Shown one piece after another: positions 1-7,424 of a stretch of DNA of 31,602 nucleotides (position 1 is its first letter; every line of letters starts with the position of its first letter). The stretch is taken from the IMG/VR virus record IMGVR_UViG_3300020121_000064, positions 1-31,602 of that record. One strand, written 5' to 3'. The translations under genes were made by a program, and so were the position numbers. The notes below the pieces were generated by a model, which saw nothing but the letters and a program-made list of their open reading frames with translations, ran no database searches and was not told the DNA's origin. The DNA comes from a virus.

Positions 1-78
1 TATTGCTAAGTGGTGAATCAATCCTTATCCCTATTGAGTCTTAGAAGAATATAGACTTGCTATATCTTGTTAGAATGC

Positions 79-157
79 TTTTCCACAGATTTTGTGGATA
101 ACTGAAACGCTCATAATCCTCACGAAAAAACTCATATTTCTCATAAATCTCATGAAT
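79..157. repeat. DnaA-box-like inverted pair plus tandem 9-bp repeat array
   Basis: TTTTCCACA at 79-87 faces TGTGGATAA at 93-101. The second is a perfect E. coli-type DnaA box on the minus strand; the first has one mismatch. Together they form the inverted repeat TCCACA-N5-TGTGGA. Directly downstream are five 9-bp units starting with CTCA: 110-118, 119-127, 131-139, 140-148 and 149-157, with one 3-nt interruption at 128-130. The consensus is CTCATRAAT, and units two and four diverge only modestly from it. DnaA boxes next to AT-rich iterons are typical of plasmid and phage origins. The array also lies about 45-95 bp upstream of the predicted late transcription start, so it could be an activator site or a terminase recognition site instead. 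The repeats are seen directly; the function is inferred. Confidence 0.5.
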
Positions 158-166
158 CCTTGACAT

Positions 167-196
167 TTGGTACATATTTGTTGTTTGTGCTATCTT
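167..196 (+). promoter_or_regulatory. Candidate extended -10 promoter of the late operon
   Basis: TATCTT at 191-196 is preceded by TGC (188-190), the extended -10 pattern. A weak -35, TTGGTA, lies at 167-172 with an 18-bp spacer. The predicted start is near 203, exactly where the structured leader begins. A consensus TTGACA at 160-165 is also present, but it is 25 bp from this -10, too far to pair with it. No other promoter-like pair was found before the first gene at 360. Confidence 0.45.
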
Positions 197-202
197 TACA
201 TT

Positions 203-318
203 GTGACGCACCAACGGCGATGCGATTAGCCCTCTACGGCAGGAACTTGCGTTCTAGTAGGTGCACGAATCAATCCCCTGATTGGATTGGCCGTAATAGC
301 AGGGAAAAAGGACGTCAC
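203..318 (+). ncRNA. Candidate structured 5' leader RNA before the terminase operon
   Basis: The segment folds by hand into a nested set of helices. P1 is GTGACG 203-208 with CGTCAC 313-318. P2 is CCCT 230-233 with AGGG 301-304, continued by TACGGC 235-240 with GCCGTA 290-295. P3 is GAAC 243-246 with GTTC 251-254, closing a TTGC tetraloop. P4 is CAATCC 271-276 with GGATTG 284-289, abutting P2. CACC 209-212 can also pair with GGTG 260-263 as a pseudoknot. P1 starts at the predicted transcription start. I do not recognise a known riboswitch or ribozyme family. It could be a leader that protects or regulates the late mRNA, or a DNA-level site with chance pairing. Confidence 0.4.
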
Positions 319-320
319 GT

Positions 321-338
321 TTATTAATCGATTAATAA
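321..338. promoter_or_regulatory. 18-bp perfect palindrome before the first gene
   Basis: The sequence TTATTAATCGATTAATAA is identical to its reverse complement over all 18 bp. It lies between the structured leader and the ribosome binding site (CAGGAG, 347-352) of the first gene. As DNA it could be an operator for a dimeric regulator. As RNA it could form a 7-bp hairpin with a UCGA loop beside the ribosome binding site. No protein partner is identifiable here. Confidence 0.5.
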
Positions 339-359
339 TCTATTTCACAGGAGTGAATC

Positions 360-551
360 ATGAGCAATACAGGCGTAAAAGATTACACGTCATCTGATAG
401 TGACAGTGGTAACACTCACTACAATGGTGTGCCAAGTGAATACGGTAGACGTGTTGAGCAACAAAACAAGATGCAACCTAAATACTGCGAACCCGGTGAA
501 GCTGGTGGGGAAATGCGCGGTGAGAAACGCAACGAGCAAGCAGGCCCCTAA
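360..551 (+). CDS. Small hypothetical protein, first gene of the late operon
   Basis: This is a 63-residue polar protein, rich in Ser, Asn, Gly and charged residues, with no hydrophobic segment, cysteine motif or domain I recognise. It looks largely disordered. The ATG at 360 follows a good ribosome binding site (CAGGAG, 347-352). Its stop overlaps the terminase small subunit start by one base (TAATG), so the two are probably translationally coupled. Its position suggests a packaging accessory role, but nothing in the sequence proves that. It could simply be a leader cistron. Confidence 0.6.
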   Translation: MSNTGVKDYTSSDSDSGNTHYNGVPSEYGRRVEQQNKMQPKYCEPGEAGGEMRGEKRNEQAGP

Positions 552-1036
552 TGGCTGCCCCTAAAAAGCAACCCGCCAAGGCGAAAGCCAAGGTGGGTCG
601 TCCACTTGAATATACCAAGGAAATGGGCGACTACATTTGCGAGCTAGTTTCTTCAACAGGTCACGGCCTCTTGAAGCTTACACAGTTATACCCCGAATTA
701 CCTGACAAGATGACCATCAACCGATGGCGTCACAGATTGCCCGAATTTCGCGCCCAGTACGCACAGGCCAAGATAGAGCAGGCTGATATTTTAGCTGAAG
801 AATGCTTGGAAATTGCCGATGACAGTAGTGGTGATACCAAGATTAATCCAGAAACAGGTGATGAATATTTAAACACCGAATTTGTAGCACGCGCACGTCT
901 GCGCATTGACACACGTAAATGGCTAGCTGCCAAGCTGTTGCCCAAACAATACGGCAAAGCCGCTGAAGAGCCTGAGAAACAAAAAGGTGATGGTGAATCC
1001 GTCCTTGAACGCATATTGGATAGGCTGATTGATTAA
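551..1036 (+). CDS. terS: Terminase small subunit (Sf6 gp1-like)
   Basis: This is the DNA-recognition subunit of the packaging motor, expected to bind phage DNA and feed it to the large subunit. It has 161 residues. After a Lys/Ala-rich basic N-terminus comes a GRPLEYT segment, then a helix-turn-helix-like stretch (about residues 17-60) ending in a DKMTINRWR recognition-helix pattern. A helical region follows with ARLRIDTRKWLAAKLLPKQY near residues 115-135. That pattern, conserved Arg-Asp-Thr-Arg-Lys-Trp, is characteristic of Sf6-type small terminases. The C-terminus is charged and ends next to the large subunit start with a TAATG overlap. The family call rests on motif recognition and on the adjacent large terminase. 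Confidence 0.9.
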   Translation: MAAPKKQPAKAKAKVGRPLEYTKEMGDYICELVSSTGHGLLKLTQLYPELPDKMTINRWRHRLPEFRAQYAQAKIEQADILAEECLEIADDSSGDTKINPETGDEYLNTEFVARARLRIDTRKWLAAKLLPKQYGKAAEEPEKQKGDGESVLERILDRLID

Positions 1037-2556
1037 TGGATGATGAGAAGTTAATACGTGTATTAAAATCATTGCCCCTATTTGCTAAAAACTTTCTTAT
1101 CATTCATGACAAGGCTGGGGCAGAAAAGAACTTTGTCTTTAACCGCGCACAACTCTACATTCATGAACGACTAGAAGCCCAGCTCAAAGCCACGGGTAAA
1201 ATTCGAGCGCTGATACTCAAAGGGCGTCAACAAGGGGTTTCAACCTATGTGCAAAGCCGGTTCTTTCATAAGACCGTCACCAAGCGTGGTAAAAAATCAT
1301 TCATCCTAACGCACCACGCTGATTCTACCCGCGCACTCTTTGAGATGACCAAGCGCTACAGTGAGAATCTTGACAAAGACATGTTCCCACAACCCGATAA
1401 GAAGAACGACAATACCTTGATGTACGATGGCTTAGGCTCTGGTTACCGGGTGGGGACTGCTGGGAGTGTGGAAGTAGGCCGCGGTATGACTAACCAATAC
1501 CTGCATTTATCCGAGTATGCATTCTACAAGGACGCCGCTAAGATTGGCATGGGCTTGCTGAACACGGTCGCTGAGATTGATGATACTGAAATCATAAAAG
1601 AATCTACTGCTAACGGGCAGGCTAATGACTTTTATGCTGATTGGAAAGCCGCCAAGAATGGCGCTAGCCGTTATCAAGCCATCTTTGTGCCATGGTATTG
1701 GCAAGATGAGTATTGCATTGACGATCCCGCTTTTATCCCAATGGATGAAGAAGTCGAATGGCTTGAGAAGTTTGGCCCTGATGGACTAAAGCCCGGTCAC
1801 TTAAACTGGCGTCGCATTAAGATGCAAGACATTAAGGGTGACTACGAGCAGAAATGTCGCAAATTCAGGCAAGAATATCCCTTTACTGATGACGAAGCAT
1901 TCTTGTCTTCAATCACTGATACATTCATACAGGTTGAACATGTAGCAAAAGCACGTAATACTAAGGTTGACAGCCAAGCTAATCTTGTGATAGGGGTTGA
2001 CCCGGCACGTAAGGGTGATGATAGAACGGCAATCATTCGTCGGCGTGGACGTCGTGCGTATGGATTAGAAACCCATTACAATATCGATACGATGGAGCTT
2101 GCTGGTATTATTAAGCGCATTATTGACAAAGAGCATCCCAAGCGTGTTTGCATTGACTCCATAGGAATTGGGGCCGGTGTTGTGGATAGGCTTCATGAAT
2201 TGGGTTTGGATATTGTGGAAGGGGTGAATGTGGCCCGTCGTGCCAGTGAGCCATCCAAGTATCGCAACTTGCGTGCTGAGCTTTGGGATATGATGCGGGA
2301 TTGGTTTATACAGGATATGCCGGTTGAGATACCGGATAGTGATGAGCTACAGACTGATTTGGTGAGCCTTGGATACAAGTATGATTCCAGTGATAGGCTT
2401 TTGATTGAGGGCAAAGAGGATGCCAAGAAGCGCGGCAGTTTGTCGCCGGACACCTCAGATGCCCTGATGTTAACTTTTTATGGTGGAGAATATGTACAGG
2501 ATGGGGGTTATGAACCGACCCGCTTACCTGAGCGACTCGCAGGGTCGTTGATTTAG
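1036..2556 (+). CDS. terL: Terminase large subunit (ATPase and nuclease)
   Basis: This is the packaging motor that pumps DNA into the procapsid and cuts concatemers. It has 506 residues, a normal length. The N-terminal ATPase has a deviant Walker A, KGRQQGVST (62-70). The usual GKS/T lysine is replaced by Val, and an upstream Lys63-type residue probably compensates, as in other phage terminases. The Walker B/catalytic segment is YLHLSE (155-160), and the coupling motif is ESTANG (189-194). The RNase H-like nuclease has Asp322 in IGVDPA, Asp374 in CIDSIG, and Asp472/Asp475 in PDTSDA, the expected acidic triad. The start shares one base with the terS stop. The gene order matches P22/Sf6 phages, suggesting headful packaging, but packaging type cannot be read directly. 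Confidence 0.96.
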   Translation: MDDEKLIRVLKSLPLFAKNFLIIHDKAGAEKNFVFNRAQLYIHERLEAQLKATGKIRALILKGRQQGVSTYVQSRFFHKTVTKRGKKSFILTHHADSTRALFEMTKRYSENLDKDMFPQPDKKNDNTLMYDGLGSGYRVGTAGSVEVGRGMTNQYLHLSEYAFYKDAAKIGMGLLNTVAEIDDTEIIKESTANGQANDFYADWKAAKNGASRYQAIFVPWYWQDEYCIDDPAFIPMDEEVEWLEKFGPDGLKPGHLNWRRIKMQDIKGDYEQKCRKFRQEYPFTDDEAFLSSITDTFIQVEHVAKARNTKVDSQANLVIGVDPARKGDDRTAIIRRRGRRAYGLETHYNIDTMELAGIIKRIIDKEHPKRVCIDSIGIGAGVVDRLHELGLDIVEGVNVARRASEPSKYRNLRAELWDMMRDWFIQDMPVEIPDSDELQTDLVSLGYKYDSSDRLLIEGKEDAKKRGSLSPDTSDALMLTFYGGEYVQDGGYEPTRLPERLAGSLI

Positions 2557-2597
2557 TAGTTGACAGGCGGTTGACGAAAACTAACAAAGGATTGATT

Positions 2598-4961
2598 ATG
2601 GCCATCAAAGAAGATGAAAAGATTGCTCGTCAAGCACGCATTGCTTGCGAGAAATTTAGAGGGAATTTTAAACAGAATATCGACCTCTATCACACCATGC
2701 ATACCTTCGTCTTAGGCCAGCAATGGACTGATGAAGAAGAAGATGACATGATTAAGACCTACCGCAAGGTGCCTCTTACATCCAATAAGCTCGGTACTAT
2801 GTCTAACTCACTGTTAGGCGAGCAACAACAAAACACCCCCCAATTACAAGTCGTCCCAATGACAGGATGCGATCAGAAAACCGCCCACCTTCGTGAAATC
2901 ATGACCAAAGACATCATGTTCTCATCCGATGCAACAACAGCGTATCAAGTAGCCGCAGGCCAAGCAGCCATCGGTGGCTTTGGTGCTTTCTGCATTGGTA
3001 CTGATTATGCGCATGAGAAATCCTTTGACCAAGATATTGTCTATTACCATTTCAAGGACGCAACCCGCTGCTATTGGGATGTGGGAGCTGAAACCATTAA
3101 CAAGACCGATGGCACGATGTGCGGGTATCTATCGCGCATGAGTCGTGAGAAGTTTCGTGATATGTATGGCAAGGAAACTGAGGAAAATATTTTAAAGACC
3201 TCAGGCATTACCCAAACCCAAGAAGAAATCGCCTTGGCTGTTCAACCTGATGATGGGGACGATCCCTTCAATTGGGCCGATGATGAAGGTATCACCATCA
3301 TTGACCATTACGTGCGCAAGTATGAAAACGACACGCTTTATAAGCTATCCAACGGCAACATCCTAAACCAAGAAGAAATGGATGAGATGATTGAACACTC
3401 GCGTGACATCAATGAGCGCAACCGAATGATGGACATGCAAGGCATGCAAAATCCCATGATGGGAATGGGTGGTGGAATGCCTGCGGGACAAATGCAGGGA
3501 CAAGAAGAAGAGCCGATGGCTGAAGGAGAGGCGGCCCAATTACAAACCGATGGCTTTGGCGTGGGTGGCAGTCATGAAATATTACCCCAACCTAAAGGCA
3601 TCGACGTTGACCGCTACAATAGAGCCCAAGATTTAGCCGTTGAAACCGATGTGGATTCGTTTGAAACCATGACTCTTTGGGATGATGGCGAGATGGTTCG
3701 CATTGAAGACAGCAGACCATCCAAACGGCATAAAATTATTCATTACCGCATTGCCGGTAACTACATCCTTGACCAAACTGAATTTCCTAGCCAACAATTG
3801 CCATTGGTCTATGTCGATAACAATTCGTACTATGACAAGACAGGTAAGCAGGTGACGCGTTCCTTCTTTGGAGACTGTCGTGATACTCAGCGTTATATCA
3901 ACTATCTTCGTACACAATCAGCGTATATCCTTAAGGTTTCCCGTTATGACCAGTGGATTGGTAGCAAGAAGAATGTTGCAAGCATTGATACCCAAAGAAA
4001 CTGGCGTGACCCAACAGCCATTCAAGGAATGCTTACTTATGACGAATCCCCCGAAGGAAACAAGCCTGAGCAAATCAGACCACCAGAGTTGTCCGTGTCC
4101 TTGTTCCAACAATACCAACTTGCGATTGAAGATCTCTACACATCAACTGGCCTATATCCAGCACGCATGGGGAACAACGGAGACGAAGCCAGCGGTAAGG
4201 CTATTGATGCGCGGACGCGTCAAGGCTCTTACTCCACTTACGTCTTCTTCAACTCCATCAACCGAGCTATAGCCACAGGTGGTGAAATCGTTAATGAGAT
4301 GATCCCAAGAGTCTATGACTCTGAGCGCGTCATGACTTTGATGATGCCGGATGAGGGAATGAAGAACATTACCATCAACCAACAACGAGATGAGTACGGT
4401 GAGCAAATTGAAAATGACATCCGTAAAGGAACGTATCAGGTTAGGCTTAAACCCGGCCCAAGCTTTGAAGGGCAAAAAGAACAGGCATTACAGTCATTAC
4501 GAGAAGTGCTCCAAGCCGATCCCACCGCGTTTAATCTTATTGCCGACCTCTATGCTGAAAACTTGCCTCTTGCTAATACTATTGAAATTAAAAATAGACT
4601 TAAGACGCGTGTACCCCCACAAATAATTGAAGCCGGCAAGACAGGTGAGATGCCCAAGGAACAAGGGCCATCACCCGAACAGCAAGCTGTTCAAATTCAA
4701 CAACAAGCAGCACAAGCAGACATGCAGTTTAAACAAGCTCAAATTCAAATCAAACAGCAAGAACTACAGCTCAAAGAAAAAGAAATGCAAGCTGAGATTG
4801 AGATTGAGCGCATGAAGTTAGAAATAGCACAAATGGAGTTAGCGGGTGATATTGAAGGTGAGCGTATGCGCTACATGGCCGAAACACAAAGGACGCAAAG
4901 CGATAACGCCATCTCTCATGCCGATAATATGGTCAAGATTTTGACACATAAAGTTGTTTAA
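2598..4961 (+). CDS. Portal protein, P22 gp1-like
   Basis: This is the dodecameric ring through which DNA enters and leaves the head. An in-frame TTG at 2571 would add nine residues, but ATG 2598 is preferred because AAAGGA lies 8 nt upstream. The protein has 787 residues; P22 portal has 725. The N-terminal region (EKFRGNFKQNIDLYHTMHTF, then GQQWTDEE) and the VPLTSNKLGTMSNSLLGEQQQN stretch are typical of the P22-portal family. A Met/Gly/Gln-rich low-complexity insert lies around residues 280-320. The last 120 residues are a Gln/Lys/Glu-rich coiled coil, expected to form the helical barrel extending into the head. It sits between terminase and scaffold, as in P22. Confidence 0.93.
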   Translation: MAIKEDEKIARQARIACEKFRGNFKQNIDLYHTMHTFVLGQQWTDEEEDDMIKTYRKVPLTSNKLGTMSNSLLGEQQQNTPQLQVVPMTGCDQKTAHLREIMTKDIMFSSDATTAYQVAAGQAAIGGFGAFCIGTDYAHEKSFDQDIVYYHFKDATRCYWDVGAETINKTDGTMCGYLSRMSREKFRDMYGKETEENILKTSGITQTQEEIALAVQPDDGDDPFNWADDEGITIIDHYVRKYENDTLYKLSNGNILNQEEMDEMIEHSRDINERNRMMDMQGMQNPMMGMGGGMPAGQMQGQEEEPMAEGEAAQLQTDGFGVGGSHEILPQPKGIDVDRYNRAQDLAVETDVDSFETMTLWDDGEMVRIEDSRPSKRHKIIHYRIAGNYILDQTEFPSQQLPLVYVDNNSYYDKTGKQVTRSFFGDCRDTQRYINYLRTQSAYILKVSRYDQWIGSKKNVASIDTQRNWRDPTAIQGMLTYDESPEGNKPEQIRPPELSVSLFQQYQLAIEDLYTSTGLYPARMGNNGDEASGKAIDARTRQGSYSTYVFFNSINRAIATGGEIVNEMIPRVYDSERVMTLMMPDEGMKNITINQQRDEYGEQIENDIRKGTYQVRLKPGPSFEGQKEQALQSLREVLQADPTAFNLIADLYAENLPLANTIEIKNRLKTRVPPQIIEAGKTGEMPKEQGPSPEQQAVQIQQQAAQADMQFKQAQIQIKQQELQLKEKEMQAEIEIERMKLEIAQMELAGDIEGERMRYMAETQRTQSDNAISHADNMVKILTHKVV

Positions 4962-4981
4962 CACTAGAGAGAGAGGGAACT

Positions 4982-5896
4982 ATGCCAACGAGTAGCATCG
5001 ATGAGTTATTACTTGGTGGGGGCAACTCCACCCAACCTGAAACGCCAGAGCATCAGCATTTGGATGGCCCGGCAGAAATAGAGGAACTTGAGCCTGAAAC
5101 CCAAACGCCAGACTATGGATTGGATGAGGATGAGTCAACGCAATCACATGAGAAATCCTTACCTGATGCGGATTCCGATGAAGATGAGCCACAAGAAGCA
5201 CATGAAGATAGCTTTGATGAGTACGGAAATGAAAAGCCAAAGCCACGCATGTACACTCAAGAAGAAGTCAATGAGATGTTTCGGCGCCGCTTTAAAAACA
5301 AGCCGGAAGCCGAGCAACAAGCCGTTATGCAGCAAATGCAACAGCCCGGTAGCCAGTTTGAATTTGATCCCACGTCTGATAAATCACCTGCCCAACAACT
5401 AGAAAGCTTCATTGAGCAAACCTTTCAAAAGATGACCAATAAGCGTGAGCAAGAAGTAGCCCAGCAAAAAGAGCGTGAGATTCAAGAAGAGTTTGAGGAT
5501 AAATTCACCCAAGGGATGAGTAAGTTTCCAGACTTTCGGGATGTCATGGTCGACCTTGGCTTTCAAATCACAAACCCCATGACCTTGGCAACACGTGCGA
5601 TGGCAGATCCCGCAGCCTTTCTATACGCTGCCGCCAAACGCCAACCCCAAGAGCTTGAGCGCATCTCAAAGATTCGTGACCCGTATGCGCAAATGACTGA
5701 GATGGGCAAATTAGAGGAACGTATGCGACGCAATAAACCAACCACCAAAGCACCAAGACCCCTTGGTCGCACCAAAGAAGACAGTGTGGCGCCTCAACCT
5801 AAGAAGAAGTCTGAGCCCACGATTGAGGACTTGATTGCCAAGTCTGATGCTAAAAAACTTCAACGTATGCGATCACGCGGTAACAATAGACGCTAA
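4982..5896 (+). CDS. Scaffolding protein
   Basis: This is the presumed internal scaffold that directs procapsid assembly and leaves before maturation. At 304 residues it is nearly the length of P22 gp8 (303). The first ~85 residues are strongly acidic (Glu/Asp-rich). The middle is Gln/Glu/Lys-rich and predicted helical or coiled (roughly 95-190). The C-terminus is basic, ending in RMRSRGNNRR, which matches the coat-binding basic tail of scaffolds. Sequence similarity in this family is weak, so the call leans on composition, size and position between portal and coat. A purine-rich ribosome binding site (GAGAGGGA) precedes ATG 4982. The gene is followed by the twin palindromes and the coat promoter. 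Confidence 0.82.
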   Translation: MPTSSIDELLLGGGNSTQPETPEHQHLDGPAEIEELEPETQTPDYGLDEDESTQSHEKSLPDADSDEDEPQEAHEDSFDEYGNEKPKPRMYTQEEVNEMFRRRFKNKPEAEQQAVMQQMQQPGSQFEFDPTSDKSPAQQLESFIEQTFQKMTNKREQEVAQQKEREIQEEFEDKFTQGMSKFPDFRDVMVDLGFQITNPMTLATRAMADPAAFLYAAAKRQPQELERISKIRDPYAQMTEMGKLEERMRRNKPTTKAPRPLGRTKEDSVAPQPKKKSEPTIEDLIAKSDAKKLQRMRSRGNNRR

Positions 5897-5903
5897 TCGC
5901 TTG

Positions 5904-5936
5904 ACCGAATTCGGTAATGACAAAACCGAATTCGGT
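5904..5936. promoter_or_regulatory. Two identical 12-bp palindromes (operator pair or terminator stem)
   Basis: ACCGAATTCGGT occurs at 5904-5915 and again at 5925-5936. Each copy is a perfect palindrome and the centres are 21 bp apart, two helical turns. They sit immediately upstream of the coat promoter -35 at 5944, at about -76 to -44 from its predicted start. Two dimers could bind on the same DNA face. Because each copy is self-complementary, the pair can also form a 12-bp RNA stem with a 9-nt loop. The following TTTAACATTT is a poor U-tract, so termination is possible but less convincing. Confidence 0.6.
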
Positions 5937-5943
5937 TTAACAT

Positions 5944-5973
5944 TTGACAAAACTGTGTTATGTGGCCTAAGAT
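5944..5973 (+). promoter_or_regulatory. Sigma70-like promoter for the coat protein gene
   Basis: A consensus -35 TTGACA (5944-5949) is separated by 18 bp from TAAGAT (5968-5973), with a start predicted near 5980. It follows the scaffold stop and precedes a ~130-nt leader before the coat gene. An extra promoter here would raise coat mRNA, the most abundant virion component. Confidence 0.55.
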
Positions 5974-5980
5974 TCAAATT

Positions 5981-6080
5981 GATGAGTAAGGGACTCCATC
6001 ACCCACGTAACACACATAGACGCGTATAAGTTGTCATTGTCGACCGTCGGACAAATGAAAGTAGGCACCCACTTTTGGGT
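5981..6080 (+). promoter_or_regulatory. Hairpins in the coat mRNA leader
   Basis: Three stems can be drawn in the coat leader. GATGAGT 5981-5987 pairs with ACT-c-CATC 5993-6000, with one bulged C, and starts at the predicted transcript 5' end. TTGTC 6037-6041 pairs with GACAA 6050-6054. ACCCA 6067-6071 pairs with TGGGT 6076-6080 and is followed by an AT-rich stretch before the coat ribosome binding site. A 5'-terminal hairpin may stabilise the mRNA. The last stem could act as a weak attenuator. These are hand-drawn pairings without energies. Confidence 0.35.
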
Positions 6081-6112
6081 ATTTATTATTAATTTGTTCA
6101 TGGAGAACAAAA

Positions 6113-7357
6113 ATGGCTAACGTGTTTAGAGAAACACAGTACGTCTTGGATGACGTATTTGTACGATTTTGGAACTCATTGAGTTTCGCCCGCACAGCAA
6201 ACAGAAACCTTGAAGCAGACTTTAAAAATCTAAAATTCGCAACTGGTCAAACCATTGACTACCGCTTAGAAGAAAGATATTTAGCCGGTGAAGGTGCGAG
6301 TGCTACTGCTGAAGCTCGTGTTCAGATAGTTAGACCTCTTTCAATTACTAAGCAATTCCGCACCATGATCGAATACACAGGGTTTAACCTGACATTCGAC
6401 AGAGCGCGTGACGAACCTTATTTGGAAATGGCCAACGCTCCACGTGCTAAACGTCTTGCGAACATGGTTGAAAAATTCATTGCTGAAGAATTCCAAACCA
6501 AAACTTATCAAGCAGTCGGAACACCCGGCGTCCCTGTAGACTTCAACACGATTTTATCTGCTGATGCCTACATGACTGAGCTTGCAATTCCTGAAGACGG
6601 TAAGCGTTACGCAGGGGTTGGCCCAAGAATCGCAGCTAATCTTTCAAATGACCTCTACAACGTATTCAATGACACTGTAAACACTGGTGCCTTGATTGAT
6701 GGATTCGTTGGTCACTTGTCTGGCTTTGACTTCTTCAAGACTAACTTCTTAACTCGTCAAATCGCTGGTGCTGGTCAAGCTGGTGGCTCACCACCTGCTG
6801 GATTCTTACTTGGCGGTATCGTTACTAACGGCCCAATCACAGGTGGTAACACCATTGAAGTGGATTCTTTAGGACAAGCGCCCGGTACTGTTGTATTCCA
6901 AAAAGGTGACATCATAGAAATTGATGATGCTGCTGGCGTGTTTATGGTCAATCCTTTGACTTATGACGCATTGGAACAGCGTGCTCAGTTTGTAGTAACC
7001 GCGCAAGTTATCTCTGCCGACGGTGACACTGCAATCATCCCTGTAAACCCAACAATCGTTATCGATGGTGCTCGTCAAAATATCTCTGCTGCTATCCCTG
7101 ATGGCGCACAAATATTACTTCGTGCTTCTCATAACGTGAGCTTGGCATACCACACTCAAGCTGTTGTGTTCGCAGCACCCCCAATCAAAGAACTACGCGG
7201 TGGTGTTGAAGCAGTTACACGATACTCAGACCTCTATAAGTTAGCAATGACTTACTCATTGGGTGCTGATATCCGTAACTACGAACAGTTAGACCGTATT
7301 GACGTTATATGCGGTGTGGCAATCAACCCTGAGTTTTCAGTTCGTATTTGCTCATAA
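6113..7357 (+). CDS. Major capsid (coat) protein, P22 gp5-like
   Basis: This is the HK97-fold shell subunit. It has 414 residues; P22 gp5 has 430. The N-terminus MANVFRETQYVLDD, the LEADFKNLKFATGQTIDYR segment and the C-terminal YSLGADIRNYEQLDRIDV region with a final VAINPEFSVRI strand match the P22 coat family as I know it. The central region (about 200-300) is Gly/Val-rich and probably corresponds to the inserted I-domain area. GGAGAA ends 5 nt before the ATG. The gene has its own promoter and leader, unlike its neighbours, consistent with a need for high expression. Confidence comes from sequence resemblance plus scaffold-coat order. Confidence 0.93.
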   Translation: MANVFRETQYVLDDVFVRFWNSLSFARTANRNLEADFKNLKFATGQTIDYRLEERYLAGEGASATAEARVQIVRPLSITKQFRTMIEYTGFNLTFDRARDEPYLEMANAPRAKRLANMVEKFIAEEFQTKTYQAVGTPGVPVDFNTILSADAYMTELAIPEDGKRYAGVGPRIAANLSNDLYNVFNDTVNTGALIDGFVGHLSGFDFFKTNFLTRQIAGAGQAGGSPPAGFLLGGIVTNGPITGGNTIEVDSLGQAPGTVVFQKGDIIEIDDAAGVFMVNPLTYDALEQRAQFVVTAQVISADGDTAIIPVNPTIVIDGARQNISAAIPDGAQILLRASHNVSLAYHTQAVVFAAPPIKELRGGVEAVTRYSDLYKLAMTYSLGADIRNYEQLDRIDVICGVAINPEFSVRICS

Positions 7358-7368
7358 TCTTAACCATT

Positions 7369-7399
7369 CCAGACAGCTCGAAATTTTAGGGTTGTCTGG
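7369..7399 (+). other. Hairpin after the coat gene
   Basis: CCAGACA (7369-7375) pairs with TGTCTGG (7393-7399) around a 17-nt AT-rich loop, just after the coat stop and before the next ribosome binding site. There is no U-tract, so it is not a standard terminator. It could protect the 3' end of coat mRNA or modestly reduce read-through. Confidence 0.35.
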
Positions 7400-7424
7400 C
7401 GTGTTAGCTTAAAAGGACGAAAAG

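Noticed and set aside
160-165. Consensus TTGACA as the -35 of the late promoter
   Set aside because: It is 25 bp from the best -10, well beyond the usual 16-18 bp, and no -10-like hexamer lies at the correct distance. The weaker TTGGTA at 167-172 has the right spacing.
203-318. tRNA or tmRNA in the leader region
   Set aside because: No cloverleaf, anticodon arm or CCA end can be formed, and the T-arm-like stretch near 261-276 lacks its partner.
730-1103. Minus-strand frames across the small terminase gene
   Set aside because: They lie opposite a well-recognised terminase. The products are Ser/Arg-rich shadow peptides without start signals.
3868-4272. 134-codon plus-strand frame inside the portal gene
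   Set aside because: It is out of frame within a conserved portal segment, has no ribosome binding site and a random-looking product.
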